61,238 bases of DNA from Fibrobacter succinogenes (GCF_902779965.1 NZ_CACZDK010000035.1:1-61238); one strand, 5' to 3'; positions 50,630-59,267 are shown, numbered from the stretch's first letter. The notes: a model not told the origin generated them from the letters alone. Numbers and translations: made by a program.

Positions 50630-51706
50630 TTAGTATTCAAAGTTCACGCGGTAACGCTTGTGGCCGTTTGGTGAAACCTTGGCGCCCTTGGCGTTAACAA
50701 GTCCACGGTTGTCCTTTGAAATAGTCGGGGTTGTGCGGACAGCGCGAATGGCATTCGTTTCGCTCGAAGAACTGGGCGGAATGATCTGTTCGCTGCTGGA
50801 TGATGCTACTGCGCTGCTCGAAGAAGCCGGTGCGCTAGAAGAACTGGAAGCTATGCTGCTGGAAGATGCCGGTGCTTGTTCGTTATCTTTTGGAACCTGT
50901 CCGTTAAATCCTTCTTGGCCTTTTTTGGTAAGTGCGATGATGGCCATTCCATCCTTGGTAAAGATGTTGCTTGGGCTGATGTCAACGCGGTTGCCATCGA
51001 ATGTCCAATCACCCTTGCTCCAACGGTTATTGTCGAAAGTGTCGAAATTATCGGTCCAAAGGAGTTTGAAGTCTGTGCCGTTGTCGCCTTCGCCCGGCTT
51101 ATATTCATAGACTTTTACCCAGTTGATGAACTGATAAACCGGCAGAATGTTGTCGTTCCATGCGCCGACCCAACCTGCGTCTTCGTGAGACCACAAGTTG
51201 AAACGGAGACCTTGCGGTTTCAAGCCGAGATCATTCACCTGATTTTTGTCGCCCTGACCCCTGACTGTCTTGCGGACAACTTTGCCGTCCAAAATCCAAG
51301 CAACGTAATCGGGAGTCCATTCCATGCCGTATGTGTGGAACGACTGATTTGATGCTGGATTGATGGCGTGGTGATCTTCGCTAGTCACCTTGCGGTCGGG
51401 CTGGCCGTTTCCAGGGCCAAAGCCGGTAATGATATTGGATTGGAAACTGCTGGGATTCTTGCCCAAAATTTCTATATCCACTTCGACCCAGGGTTCATTA
51501 CCGCCGAGATAAGAATCGTTGTGATAAAGAAACATGGAACTAACAGTTCCTGAGCCGGCAGCCATTTGCATACGGGCTTCGAACTTACCATACTTCCAAG
51601 TTTCGTTGGTATAAAGTTCAGCACCGCTGTAATTTTTAGCGCTAACGGCTGCAGTAAGGGCGGCTGCAACAATGGCGCTCTTGACTGCTGTCTTCTTGAT
51701 ATTCAT
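50630..51706 (-). CDS. Secreted 1,3-1,4-beta-glucanase (lichenase), circularly permuted GH16
   Basis: The 358-residue enzyme cuts mixed-linkage beta-glucan. It matches the F. succinogenes lichenase: signal peptide ending AVSA, then GAELYT...YGKFEARMQMAAGSGTVSSMF. The catalytic segment VEVDIEILGK holds the two Glu and the Asp. The strand order is permuted, so the segment TDNFDTFDNNRWSKGDW, which is N-terminal in Bacillus enzymes, comes near the end. Then follow the PASSSS-type linker repeats and a basic C-terminal module ending NPNGHKRYRVNFE-like (here SPNGHKRYRVNFEY). The ATG at 51706 has GGAGG 5 bases upstream. An upstream extension of the frame consists of leader repeats and is not coding. 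Confidence 0.96.
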   Translation of the reverse strand: MNIKKTAVKSAIVAAALTAAVSAKNYSGAELYTNETWKYGKFEARMQMAAGSGTVSSMFLYHNDSYLGGNEPWVEVDIEILGKNPSSFQSNIITGFGPGNGQPDRKVTSEDHHAINPASNQSFHTYGMEWTPDYVAWILDGKVVRKTVRGQGDKNQVNDLGLKPQGLRFNLWSHEDAGWVGAWNDNILPVYQFINWVKVYEYKPGEGDNGTDFKLLWTDNFDTFDNNRWSKGDWTFDGNRVDISPSNIFTKDGMAIIALTKKGQEGFNGQVPKDNEQAPASSSSIASSSSSAPASSSSAVASSSSEQIIPPSSSSETNAIRAVRTTPTISKDNRGLVNAKGAKVSPNGHKRYRVNFEY

Positions 51707-51733
51707 TATGCCTCCAACGAGAATTCGATAAAA

Positions 51734-51852
51734 ACATCCCACACACCAAGTTGGTCCCATGCACCAAAAGCATCCCACACACCAAAATATCCCACGCACC
51801 AAAGTGATCTAATGCAACAAAACATCCCATGCACCGACCAAACATCCTATCT
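51734..51852 (-). repeat. Tandem repeat of 17-18 bases in the leader of the glucanase gene
   Basis: About seven decaying copies of ATCCCACACACCAAAA (plus strand) fill most of the 120 bases upstream of the glucanase ribosome site. They include variants ATCCCACGCACCAAAG and ATCCCATGCACCGACC. They could lie in the 5' untranslated region or cover the promoter. Confidence 0.8.
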
Positions 51853-51933
51853 CACTAGTCAAAAAATAAGTTAGTTTGGATGCCTTACCAATGCTTTCAA
51901 ATGTGCTTGTGAAATATTCTGTATCGACTGTAT

Positions 51934-51962
51934 TGAAAAAGGACCCCTTGCGGAGTCCTTTT
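51934..51962 (-). terminator. Terminator of the esterase gene
   Basis: AAAAGGAC...GTCCTTTT palindrome with T-run on the minus strand. Confidence 0.85.
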
Positions 51963-51989
51963 GAAAACTTTTGTAAACAAAACTGATTT

Positions 51990-53324
51990 TTACTTGTTTA
52001 CGCTAAAGCGGATTACTTTTTCGCCTTGTACTTTCAGCATGTAAACGCCATTGCGGAGAGAACTCAAGTCAACGGATTCGCCGGCGGAGACGCGTCCAAT
52101 TAAAGTTGAACGGCCACGAAGGTCAACAACGCTGTAATTTAAGCTGTTCTCGCGAGAGACGCTAAAGCGCAAATTGCCATGGTCCATTTGGATTGCAGAA
52201 TGGTGGGCGAGGGCAAACGTGCGCGATTTGATGGCGGTTGTGCCCGTAGACGAGGCTAGCTTGTAAAGGAAATTGAAAACCTTTTCCTTCACCGGAGTTT
52301 CGTATTCGTCTTTATCGTAAAATTCGTGTTTAACGCCTTCGACAAAATAGGATTCGTGTTCGATGTTTTGGGCGGTTAAAATAGAGTCGATGACAAAGCT
52401 GCCGTAAAGTGTTGGGGTTTCGACGTTCAATTTCATGCCGTTCATAGAGATTCCGCCGCTGAGAGGGCGACCTGTCTTGAAGAGAACGGTTGCATCGGCT
52501 GTTCCGTGGGCAAGGAATACTGGAGTATTGTTGTTGCCTATGAGGTTTGGATTGTGAATGCCACCCCATAAAGCGACGACGCCGTTAGCGTGGGCATCAA
52601 AGCCTTGTTCGCCATAAAGATCAATGACGCCTAGTTCTGGTGCGCCTTCTTTTTTGATGTAGCTAGGAAAATCCGCTTCGGTTTGAGCGTAAATATTTTC
52701 GAGAGAAAGGATGGCGCCAGCGCTATTGCCCATGAGGTAAATGCGGTTTGGGTCAATGCCGAGCGTTGATGCATTCTTGCGCATGTAGCGGACTGCTGCA
52801 CCAATGTCTTGTACGCCGCGATAAACGGTACGTGCAAAATTGACGCTGTCGATGCTTAAGTCCGTGCCTGTTCCAGAAACTGTAACTCCGCGACGATACT
52901 GGATGGACGCAGTCACAAAGCCTCGTGCTGCAAGGGAATCGCAAAAGTTTACGGTTTGTTGGTCGGTGTCGTCTTTTGCTCCTGCGACCATGGAGCCTCC
53001 ATGACTAACAATGACGACAGCGCGGTTCGTTTCCGTATCACCCTTGGGCGTGTAAAGGTCCAACAACAAAGGCTTGTTTGCAACATCGGTTTCGCTAGTG
53101 TAGAAATAGATGTATTCTCCAGTACTGGAGTAAATCATATCCATCAGCGGATGAGGTGAATTTAGGTGTGGAACATCGGCTGCAAAAGCGATGTCTTTAG
53201 TCTTTTCGACTGTGAACATGCGGTCTTTGTAGCGGGTTTCTGCCGAATTTGCCGTTGTTGCGCATAAAGCGAATGTTGCAAATGTGACAAATATATCCTT
53301 CTTAATTGAGTTGTGAAAAATCAT
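51990..53324 (-). CDS. Secreted alpha/beta-hydrolase (carboxylesterase-type) with T9SS-like C-terminal domain
   Basis: The 444-residue protein has a signal peptide (to about residue 28, TTANSA). The hydrolase core shows the oxyanion hole VIVSHGGSM, the nucleophile Ser in YLMGNSAGAILS, an Asp in AHGTADATVLF and a His in GVKHEFYD. The last 80 residues (LRFSVSRENSLNYSVVDLRGRSTLIGRVSAGESVDLSSL...GVYMLKV, ending VIRFSVNK) fit a type A sorting domain of the type IX secretion system. It may remove acyl groups from plant polysaccharide; the substrate is not shown. It is monocistronic and divergent from the flavin reductase gene. Confidence 0.85.
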   Translation of the reverse strand: MIFHNSIKKDIFVTFATFALCATTANSAETRYKDRMFTVEKTKDIAFAADVPHLNSPHPLMDMIYSSTGEYIYFYTSETDVANKPLLLDLYTPKGDTETNRAVVIVSHGGSMVAGAKDDTDQQTVNFCDSLAARGFVTASIQYRRGVTVSGTGTDLSIDSVNFARTVYRGVQDIGAAVRYMRKNASTLGIDPNRIYLMGNSAGAILSLENIYAQTEADFPSYIKKEGAPELGVIDLYGEQGFDAHANGVVALWGGIHNPNLIGNNNTPVFLAHGTADATVLFKTGRPLSGGISMNGMKLNVETPTLYGSFVIDSILTAQNIEHESYFVEGVKHEFYDKDEYETPVKEKVFNFLYKLASSTGTTAIKSRTFALAHHSAIQMDHGNLRFSVSRENSLNYSVVDLRGRSTLIGRVSAGESVDLSSLRNGVYMLKVQGEKVIRFSVNK

Positions 53325-53457
53325 AGTCCTCTCCTATAAAAATGATATGAAAATATAGAATAAATTTATTCGCTTTATGAATTGTTTATTTTTTTTAGAA
53401 GTTGAATAATAACCTTGTAAATAAATATGATTATATTTTGTAAAACGGAGGTGCAAA

Positions 53458-54039
53458 ATGAAGGTTATCTTGTTTAACGGCAGCCGTCGCGAAAATGGCT
53501 GCACTTATACGGCTCTGAACATCGTCGCAAACCAGCTCAAGGCCGCTGGAATCGAAACGAAAATCGTGTTTGTCGGTGGGCGAGTGCTCAAGGGCGAGGT
53601 GAATGAAGTTGTCCACGAAGCGAAGGAACTCTTGGCATCGGCGGACGGCGTTGTTTACGGTTCTCCGGTTTATTACGCCTCTCCGAGTGGCGAAATGCTG
53701 ATGTTCCTTGACCGACTTTATGGTATTGCGGAAGCAAATCTGTTGTTCAAGCCGGCAGCAAATGTGGTCTCGGCTCGCCGCGCTGGTACAACAGCATCTC
53801 TTGATGTGCTCAACAAGTACCCAACTTATGCGCAACAGCCGCTGGTGACTTCGCGCTATTGGAACATGGTCCATGGTTCGAATCCGGAAGATGTGTTGAA
53901 GGACGAAGAAGGCGTGCAAATTATGAAGGAACTGGGCCGCAATATGGCATGGCTCCTCAAGAGCATAGAAGCGGGCAAACAGGCTGGCGTGACGCAGCCG
54001 GACGCCAAGCAGAAAGTCTATACCAATTTCATTCGATAA
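53458..54039 (+). CDS. NADPH-dependent FMN reductase / flavodoxin-fold oxidoreductase
   Basis: The 193-residue protein has the flavodoxin-like start VILFNGSRRENGCTYTAL, whose Ser/Arg-rich loop binds the FMN phosphate, and the second FMN contact YGSPVYYASPSGEMLMFLDRL. It probably reduces flavins, quinones or metals. This iron-sulphur-flavoprotein-like group often has Cys in the loop (CxxCxxC), absent here. The ribosome site GGAGG is 6 bases before the ATG. A terminator follows. Confidence 0.85.
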   Translation: MKVILFNGSRRENGCTYTALNIVANQLKAAGIETKIVFVGGRVLKGEVNEVVHEAKELLASADGVVYGSPVYYASPSGEMLMFLDRLYGIAEANLLFKPAANVVSARRAGTTASLDVLNKYPTYAQQPLVTSRYWNMVHGSNPEDVLKDEEGVQIMKELGRNMAWLLKSIEAGKQAGVTQPDAKQKVYTNFIR

Positions 54040-54064
54040 TTTTATCGGAATGATTTGTAGGGAT

Positions 54065-54090
54065 GCCGCGCGGTGAAAGCCGCGCTTTTT
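54065..54090 (+). terminator. Terminator after the flavin reductase gene
   Basis: GCGCGG-tgaaag-CCGCGC followed by TTTTT. Confidence 0.8.
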
Positions 54091-54149
54091 CGAAATGCCG
54101 CGGGGGAGTGCCATTGAAGAATGCGCGCAACCAGTCATACCCGCGACTT

Positions 54150-54177
54150 GTCATGCCCCACTTGATGGGGCATCTCC
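54150..54177. repeat. GTCAT...ATCTCC palindromic element
   Basis: GTCAT, stem GCCCC / GGGGC, ATCTCC and a T-run; same layout as 15735-15763. Confidence 0.75.
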
Positions 54178-54207
54178 TTTTTGATAGAAAAACACCGCGC
54201 ATTTTTC

Positions 54208-54213
54208 TATATT
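54208..54213 (+). promoter_or_regulatory. -10 box of bioA
   Basis: TATATT ends 9 bases before the ATG at 54223, so the leader would be only a few bases. No ribosome site is visible. Confidence 0.4.
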
Positions 54214-54222
54214 GCACAGCAA

Positions 54223-55578
54223 ATGAATACGCTATTGAATTTTGACAGCGAGCATTTGTGGCACCCGTATGCTGCGCTGAAAAATACCCCCGCAAGATTC
54301 CTTGCAAAGTCGGCTCACGGAACGACGATTGAAACAGCCGATGGATTGAAACTGATTGATGCCGTATCGAGCTGGTGGTGCATGGCTCACGGGCATAACG
54401 CTCCTGAAATTGTTGAAGCGATTTGCAAGCAAAGCGAAAAAATGTGCCACGTGATGTTCGGCGGTTTTACGCACGAGCCTGCAATTGAACTGGGTGAAAA
54501 GCTGGTGAACTTTTTGCCTGAGGGCTTGAACAAGATTTTCTTTGCGGATTCGGGAAGCATCGCCGTGGAATGCGCCGCCAAGATGGCGGTGCAGTACCAG
54601 CATTCGCTGGGTCGCCCGGAGCGCTGTAAGTTGGTCGCCTTGAAGGGCGGCTACCACGGCGATACGGCAGGCGCAATGGCTTTGAGCGATCCCGATGGCA
54701 TGCATGTGCTTTTCCGCGGAATCATGCCGCACCATTACTTTGCGGAACGCCCGAACTGCCGTTTTGACGAAGCCTGGAATCCAGCGGATTTTGCATCGAT
54801 GGAACGCGTTGTCGAAGAGCATAAAGATGAAATTGCGGCGGTCATTTGCGAGCCTGTTTTTCAGGGCGGAAACGGCATGTGGCTTTATAATGCGGGTTAC
54901 CTCAAGCGACTTCGTGAACTTTGCGACCGTTATGGCATCTTGCTTATTTTGGACGAAATTGCATCAGGATTTTACCGCACGGGCCCGCGATTTGCGATGA
55001 TGCATACTGCTGAAAACGGTGCTGGTAATTGCCGCGAAAATAAATGCGCCGACTTTATAAAGCCAGACATTATGTGCATCGGCAAGGCGCTTACGGGCGG
55101 CTCGATTACGATGGCGGCTTGCGTTGCTTCGGAGAAGGTCGCCGATACGATTACGAATAGCAAGATTCCGGCGTTTATGCATGGACCGACATACATGGCG
55201 AACCCGCTTGCGTGTGCGGCTGGGATTGCTTCGCTTTCGTTGTTTGAAAGTCGCGATTACGCGTCGAGCGTGGCGCGGATTGAAAAACGCTTGAAGCAGA
55301 ATTTGGAACCGCTACGTTCGCTTGAAAATGCGGCAGACGTGCGTGTGCTTGGGGCGATAGGTGTTTTGGAATTGAAGGCGAAACCGTCCGCAGACGACAT
55401 TCTGCGTGTGATTCGCGAGACCGGAGTGTGGCTCAGACCGTTCTGCAATTACGTTTACACGATGCCACCGCTCATTACGACCGATTCTGAAATCGACCGC
55501 ATTTGCGAAGCAATCAAGTTGATTGGTGAATGTGAACCCGCGCCAATTGTAGATGGCGAAGACGAATTCCATGAATAA
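54223..55578 (+). CDS. bioA: Adenosylmethionine--8-amino-7-oxononanoate aminotransferase
   Basis: The 451-residue PLP enzyme makes 7,8-diaminopelargonate from KAPA with S-adenosylmethionine as amino donor (biotin step after BioF). Signatures are LWHPY near the start, SSWWCMAHGHN, GGYHGDTAGAM, LDEIASGFYRTG and the PLP Lys in CIGKALTGGSITMA. It is separated from bioW-bioF-bioD by an opposing diguanylate cyclase gene. The start is the ATG giving the standard N-terminus; the frame's upstream extension covers the promoter. Confidence 0.95.
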   Translation: MNTLLNFDSEHLWHPYAALKNTPARFLAKSAHGTTIETADGLKLIDAVSSWWCMAHGHNAPEIVEAICKQSEKMCHVMFGGFTHEPAIELGEKLVNFLPEGLNKIFFADSGSIAVECAAKMAVQYQHSLGRPERCKLVALKGGYHGDTAGAMALSDPDGMHVLFRGIMPHHYFAERPNCRFDEAWNPADFASMERVVEEHKDEIAAVICEPVFQGGNGMWLYNAGYLKRLRELCDRYGILLILDEIASGFYRTGPRFAMMHTAENGAGNCRENKCADFIKPDIMCIGKALTGGSITMAACVASEKVADTITNSKIPAFMHGPTYMANPLACAAGIASLSLFESRDYASSVARIEKRLKQNLEPLRSLENAADVRVLGAIGVLELKAKPSADDILRVIRETGVWLRPFCNYVYTMPPLITTDSEIDRICEAIKLIGECEPAPIVDGEDEFHE

Positions 55579-55591
55579 ATTCTATTTATAA

Positions 55592-55617
55592 AGATGGCGG
55601 ATCGAGTCCGCCATGAC
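55592..55617. repeat. GTCAT...ATCT palindromic element, reverse orientation
   Basis: AGATGGCGGA-tcgag-TCCGCCATGAC, almost the same hairpin as 6286-6311, between convergent bioA and the diguanylate cyclase gene. Confidence 0.7.
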
Positions 55618-55618
55618 G

Positions 55619-56926
55619 TTAGCATTCAAACGGAACTAAGGTCACGCAGTTCCGTTTTTTCTTGGATACATAAAGCGCCTTGTCGGCAAAAGAGAGCATG
55701 TCTGAAACGGTTCCGTCACCGAATGTTCCGCCAAAGCTCATCGTCAACTTTACATCCGGGTAATCTTGCAAAATGATTTTTTCCGCCTCTGCACGCATCT
55801 GTTCAAGCCTGATTTTCAGGACTTTATGACTGATGTTTCTGAACGAAATTAGGAACTCGTCGCCTCCATAACGTACCACACGATCTAAATTACGAACAGA
55901 AAATCGCAAAATCGACGCCACGGCAGCAAGGGCTGCATCTCCACACTGGTGGCCGTAATTGTCGTTGATTTCCTTGAAAAAATCAATATCGGCCATGACA
56001 ACCGCTTGGCTATTACGTGAAGATAACTTATCATCAAAATACTTGCGGTTCATCACTTGAGTCAAGGAATCTTTATAGATTTTGTCGTTTATTTCTGTAA
56101 TTTCGCTATTTTTATTGGTAAAGCCGAATACTATTGATTCTTCGCCAGTTCGTACAACCTTCATCTCGACATATTGACCGAGCTCGTTGTGAAAGATTTT
56201 GGATAAACTACCGCCAACTAGCAAGTATTCCTTAATATAGGATTCGTCAATTACTTTTCGGAGGCTGTCTCGATCCTCTTCGTGAACCGTCCTGTTGATG
56301 TATTTTTCAACAAGGACTTTGAACGGTGGCGGTTCTTTCGTGAGGCCAAGTGCATTTTTGATTCGGTCATTAATGCGGAAAATTTCCACCTTTTCAGTTG
56401 TAAAATCGACACCGACAACAGAGGTATATCCGTTCATGAGCGCATTGATCATATTTTGTTGCTTGCGGTTTTGCTCCAAGAGTTCTTTCTCTTGTTCCAA
56501 CTTTGTCATTTGCTCATTTACATTTTCGACAAGGTAGAGAACTCGACGTAATGGCTTTTCTTCGCCAATGCGAACAAACATCGCCTTACTCCAACCGTGA
56601 ATCTTTCCATGAAAAATTTCTGAAATAACATTTGTATTTTTCAGGCGTTCTGGCAATGTGGAAAGAATCGTAAAATTTTTAATGGTTTCAACACTTTCCG
56701 GGCAAGCAAGGTTTACCATGATGTTGGTAATACTTGCTTGTAATGTATTAGCACATTTCATAAACTTATCGATGAATTCGTTAGTCTTGATTGGATATGC
56801 AGTCATATTCTCAAGATCGAGTACATGCATCGAAATGTACAGTTCAGTTGTGGCGTAAGTTATAGCTGTGAAAAACTCCGCAGAGTTCACAGGAAAATCC
56901 GCTATAAAATTTTTGTAATTATCCAT
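55619..56926 (-). CDS. Diguanylate cyclase (GGDEF) with N-terminal sensory region
   Basis: The 435-residue protein makes cyclic di-GMP. The C-terminal GGDEF domain is complete: DSLTQVMNRKYFDD, ADIDFFKEINDNYGHQCGDAAL and RYGGDEFLISF, with the inhibitory RxxD site (RNLD) just before. The N-terminal 250 residues have no membrane helix and include a coiled coil (QMTKLEQEKELLEQNRKQQNMINALM) and a PAS-like stretch (VGVDFTTEKVEIFRINDRIKN). The signal sensed is unknown. Start codon choice is uncertain: ATGs at 56947 and 56977 are also in frame. It lies between bioA and bioW on the other strand. Confidence 0.9.
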   Translation of the reverse strand: MDNYKNFIADFPVNSAEFFTAITYATTELYISMHVLDLENMTAYPIKTNEFIDKFMKCANTLQASITNIMVNLACPESVETIKNFTILSTLPERLKNTNVISEIFHGKIHGWSKAMFVRIGEEKPLRRVLYLVENVNEQMTKLEQEKELLEQNRKQQNMINALMNGYTSVVGVDFTTEKVEIFRINDRIKNALGLTKEPPPFKVLVEKYINRTVHEEDRDSLRKVIDESYIKEYLLVGGSLSKIFHNELGQYVEMKVVRTGEESIVFGFTNKNSEITEINDKIYKDSLTQVMNRKYFDDKLSSRNSQAVVMADIDFFKEINDNYGHQCGDAALAAVASILRFSVRNLDRVVRYGGDEFLISFRNISHKVLKIRLEQMRAEAEKIILQDYPDVKLTMSFGGTFGDGTVSDMLSFADKALYVSKKKRNCVTLVPFEC

Positions 56927-57035
56927 AATAGGTTCCGAAAAAATCATTGCTCTCGATAATACCCAAAATATATTCATTTCAATGAAAAAAGAATAAGGCT
57001 TTTTTCTAAATTGTGGCGCGTAAAAGAAGGCTCTT

Positions 57036-57863
57036 ATGGATTACTACAGTTTAAAAATGCGAGCCTCGCAGCATGTTGGCGAAGGCGAAAACTCCCATGA
57101 ACAGCATATTTCCGGTGCTGAACGTATTGTTGGTCGTGATTCCGTGGAAGCTGTGTGTGCGGCAATGGTGCGCCGTGCGATGAATCATTCCAAAGGCGAT
57201 CCGGATTTTATCAATGTGAAAATTGAAAAGGTTCACGAAAGCGACATCCAGATTTTGAAATCTTTACCGGTGACACGAATTGATGTGGAAACGTGGCAGG
57301 AAGGGTTGGAGAAAGCGTTTAGTCTTGTAAGTAAAGCTGTAAATGATGGATTGCTTCGCGACGATGTCGCTCGCAATGACGTTGAAGCCGAATGTAGCAG
57401 AAATGCTTGCAACGATAAAATCGCAGATTTTGCCCAAAAGCTTCCTGAACTTTTGCGGGCGACGTTCCCGATGCGCGGGGCGATGCTTTACGATATTGCA
57501 ACGGGCGAGCGCCTGGAACCAGACCACGAACGCGGAGTTCGTGCGACGTATATGGATGCGCTTCATTCGAGCGAAGTCGATGGATGCAAAAACCATTTTA
57601 ACGAAGCGATTGTGCTTGCGACCAAGGTGGCAAATGCGCCGGGAATGGTGGCGGAATTTTGCGTTTCGGACGACCCGAATTACATCACGGGCTATGTGGC
57701 GAGCAAGGAACTGGGTTATGTGCGCATCATGAAGATGAAGGAAATGGGCGATGAAAACGGAGGCCGCATTTTCTTGTTTGATTCCCGCAAGGCTTCGGCT
57801 GAAGAATGCATCGAGTACTTGCAGAAGAAAAAAGTGCTCGTGGATGTAGTTGGCAGAACTTAG
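57036..57863 (+). CDS. bioW: 6-carboxyhexanoate--CoA ligase (pimeloyl-CoA synthetase) with repeat-derived insert
   Basis: The 275-residue enzyme joins pimelate and CoA with ATP at the start of the biotin pathway. BioW motifs are MRASQHVGEGENSHEQHISGAERIV at the N-terminus (given here only in part: MRASQHVGEG), FPMRGAMLYDI, RGVRATYMD and YVRIMKMKEMGDENGGRIF. Residues about 105-116 (GLLRDDVARNDV) are encoded by a 33-base copy of a dispersed spacer repeat (57349-57381), in frame. The protein is somewhat longer than typical BioW (about 230-260). bioF follows by 105 bases filled with the same kind of repeats. Confidence 0.92.
   Translation: MDYYSLKMRASQHVGEGENSHEQHISGAERIVGRDSVEAVCAAMVRRAMNHSKGDPDFINVKIEKVHESDIQILKSLPVTRIDVETWQEGLEKAFSLVSKAVNDGLLRDDVARNDVEAECSRNACNDKIADFAQKLPELLRATFPMRGAMLYDIATGERLEPDHERGVRATYMDALHSSEVDGCKNHFNEAIVLATKVANAPGMVAEFCVSDDPNYITGYVASKELGYVRIMKMKEMGDENGGRIFLFDSRKASAEECIEYLQKKKVLVDVVGRT
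57349..57381 (+). repeat. GTCAT...ATC palindromic element inside the bioW coding region
   Basis: It starts GATTGCTTCGCGACGATG and ends CGCTCGCAATGACG. It is identical at 30 of 33 positions to the non-coding copy at 59364-59396. Confidence 0.85.
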
Positions 57864-57867
57864 TGAC

Positions 57868-57893
57868 GTCATCCTGAACGTAGTGAAGGATCC
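57868..57893. repeat. GTCAT...ATCC palindromic element between bioW and bioF
   Basis: GTCATCCTGAACG...GAAGGATCCA. Confidence 0.65.
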
Positions 57894-57918
57894 AGGGCAG
57901 ATTAGAATGAATAGATTG

Positions 57919-57953
57919 TCATTGCGAGGAGCGGAATGCGACGCGGCAATCTA
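57919..57953. repeat. GTCATTGCGAG...GCAATCT element between bioW and bioF
   Basis: GTCATTGCGAGGAGCGG...GGCAATCTA, the inverse of the type inserted in bioW. Confidence 0.7.
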
Positions 57954-57968
57954 TAAATTAAAGTAACT

Positions 57969-59216
57969 ATGAACGAACGAATTTTAGACCTTTTCACGAA
58001 AAATGCGCTTGAATCGGCGCGTGCGAACAATACGTACCGCACGTTGCGTCACATCTCGTCGCCAGAAGCATCGCATGTGACGATTGCGGGCAAGGATACG
58101 GTTTTGCTCGCGTCGAATTCTTACTTGGATTTGGCAAACGTTCCTGAACTCAAGCAGGCGATGGCGGATGCGGTCCTTGAATGGGGTACGGGGAGCGGTG
58201 GCGCTCGCCTCACGACCGGCAACAAGACTCCCCACGATGAACTTGAAGAATTTATTGCAAAGTTCAAAGGCGAAGAGGCGGCTATCGCGTTCAATACGGG
58301 CTACATGGCAAACGTGGGTACGATTTCGGCGTTGTGCGGCAAGAACGATTTTATTTTCAGCGACGAACTGAATCACGCAAGCATTATCGATGGCATTCGC
58401 CTTTCCCGGGCAAAATGCTTTGTGTACAAGCACAACGACATGGCTGATTTGGAACGTGTAATTGAGACGGCGAAAGCGGAATTCTTTGCACAAAGCGCAT
58501 CGACAAACGCTGTTTTAAGTGATGCGGAAAATGCGAAACAAGTTGCGCATCCCTTCCGCGGGCTCATTGTGACCGATGCCGTTTTCAGCATGGATGGCGA
58601 TTTGGCGAACTTGCCGGAGCTTTTGCGGATTGCGAAAGCGCATGGCGTGTTGCTCATGATTGATGAGGCGCATGCCACGGGCGTCCTTGGGCGCACGGGG
58701 CGCGGACTTGCGGAACATTACAATTGTGCTCATGCCGATGTGACTGTCGGGACTTTGAGCAAGGCCGTGGCCGCCGAAGGCGGCTTTGTCGCCGGTTCCA
58801 AGCAGTTGATTGAATTCTTGAAAAACAAGTCTCGCAGTTTCATTTTCACGACGGCGATGGCCCCTGCGGTGGCTGCTGCGGCTTGTCAGAATTTAAAATT
58901 CATTGATGCGCATCCGGAACGTGTTCAGCAATTGCGTGACAACGTGAAATTCTTTTGCGATACCTTGCGCCTGCACGGGTTACAAGTTCCGCAAACGGAA
59001 TCGGCGATTATTCCCATTGTCATTGGCGATGAAGCGAAGGCATTGCGGATTTCGGAAACGCTCCAGAATGAGGGCGTCTTGATTCCTGCAATCCGTTATC
59101 CGACGGTTGCAAAAGGGCAGGCCCGCTTACGCGCAAGCCTCATGGCAACGCATACAAAAGAAGAACTTCAAACTGCCGCGACAGCAATTGCTCAAATCAT
59201 AAAATCAACGAACTAG
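57969..59216 (+). CDS. bioF: 8-amino-7-oxononanoate synthase
   Basis: The 415-residue PLP enzyme condenses pimeloyl-CoA with L-alanine to KAPA. Motifs: ASNSYLDLANVPEL, TGSGGARLTTGN-like (GSGGARLTTGNKTPHDELE), DELNHASIIDGIRLS, IDEAHATGVLGRTGRG and the PLP Lys in GTLSKAVAAEGGFVAG. A stretch of about 20 residues before GLIVTDAVFSMDGD (SASTNAVLSDAENAKQVAH) is longer than in most BioF. It sits between bioW and bioD. Confidence 0.95.
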   Translation: MNERILDLFTKNALESARANNTYRTLRHISSPEASHVTIAGKDTVLLASNSYLDLANVPELKQAMADAVLEWGTGSGGARLTTGNKTPHDELEEFIAKFKGEEAAIAFNTGYMANVGTISALCGKNDFIFSDELNHASIIDGIRLSRAKCFVYKHNDMADLERVIETAKAEFFAQSASTNAVLSDAENAKQVAHPFRGLIVTDAVFSMDGDLANLPELLRIAKAHGVLLMIDEAHATGVLGRTGRGLAEHYNCAHADVTVGTLSKAVAAEGGFVAGSKQLIEFLKNKSRSFIFTTAMAPAVAAAACQNLKFIDAHPERVQQLRDNVKFFCDTLRLHGLQVPQTESAIIPIVIGDEAKALRISETLQNEGVLIPAIRYPTVAKGQARLRASLMATHTKEELQTAATAIAQIIKSTN

Positions 59217-59238
59217 TATCTCATTTGAAACTTTAATC

Positions 59239-59267
59239 GTCATTCTCGACCGAAGGGAGGGAATCCA
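59239..59267. repeat. GTCAT...ATCC palindromic element between bioF and bioD
   Basis: GTCATTCTCGACC...GGGAATCCA. An inverted relative lies at 59305-59334 (GGTTCCCCTACG...GAGGATGAC). Confidence 0.65.

Noticed and set aside
51707-51802. N-terminal extension of the GH16 frame (Cys/Trp-rich)
   Set aside because: It is made of the leader tandem repeats. The ATG at 51706 has GGAGG and a signal peptide.
51734-51852. CRISPR array upstream of the glucanase gene
   Set aside because: Units are contiguous 17-18-mers without spacers and decay gradually, so this is a simple tandem repeat. No cas genes are present.
54029-54307. Frame on the minus strand across the bioA promoter
   Set aside because: It crosses a terminator, a palindromic element and the bioA start, with no ribosome site.
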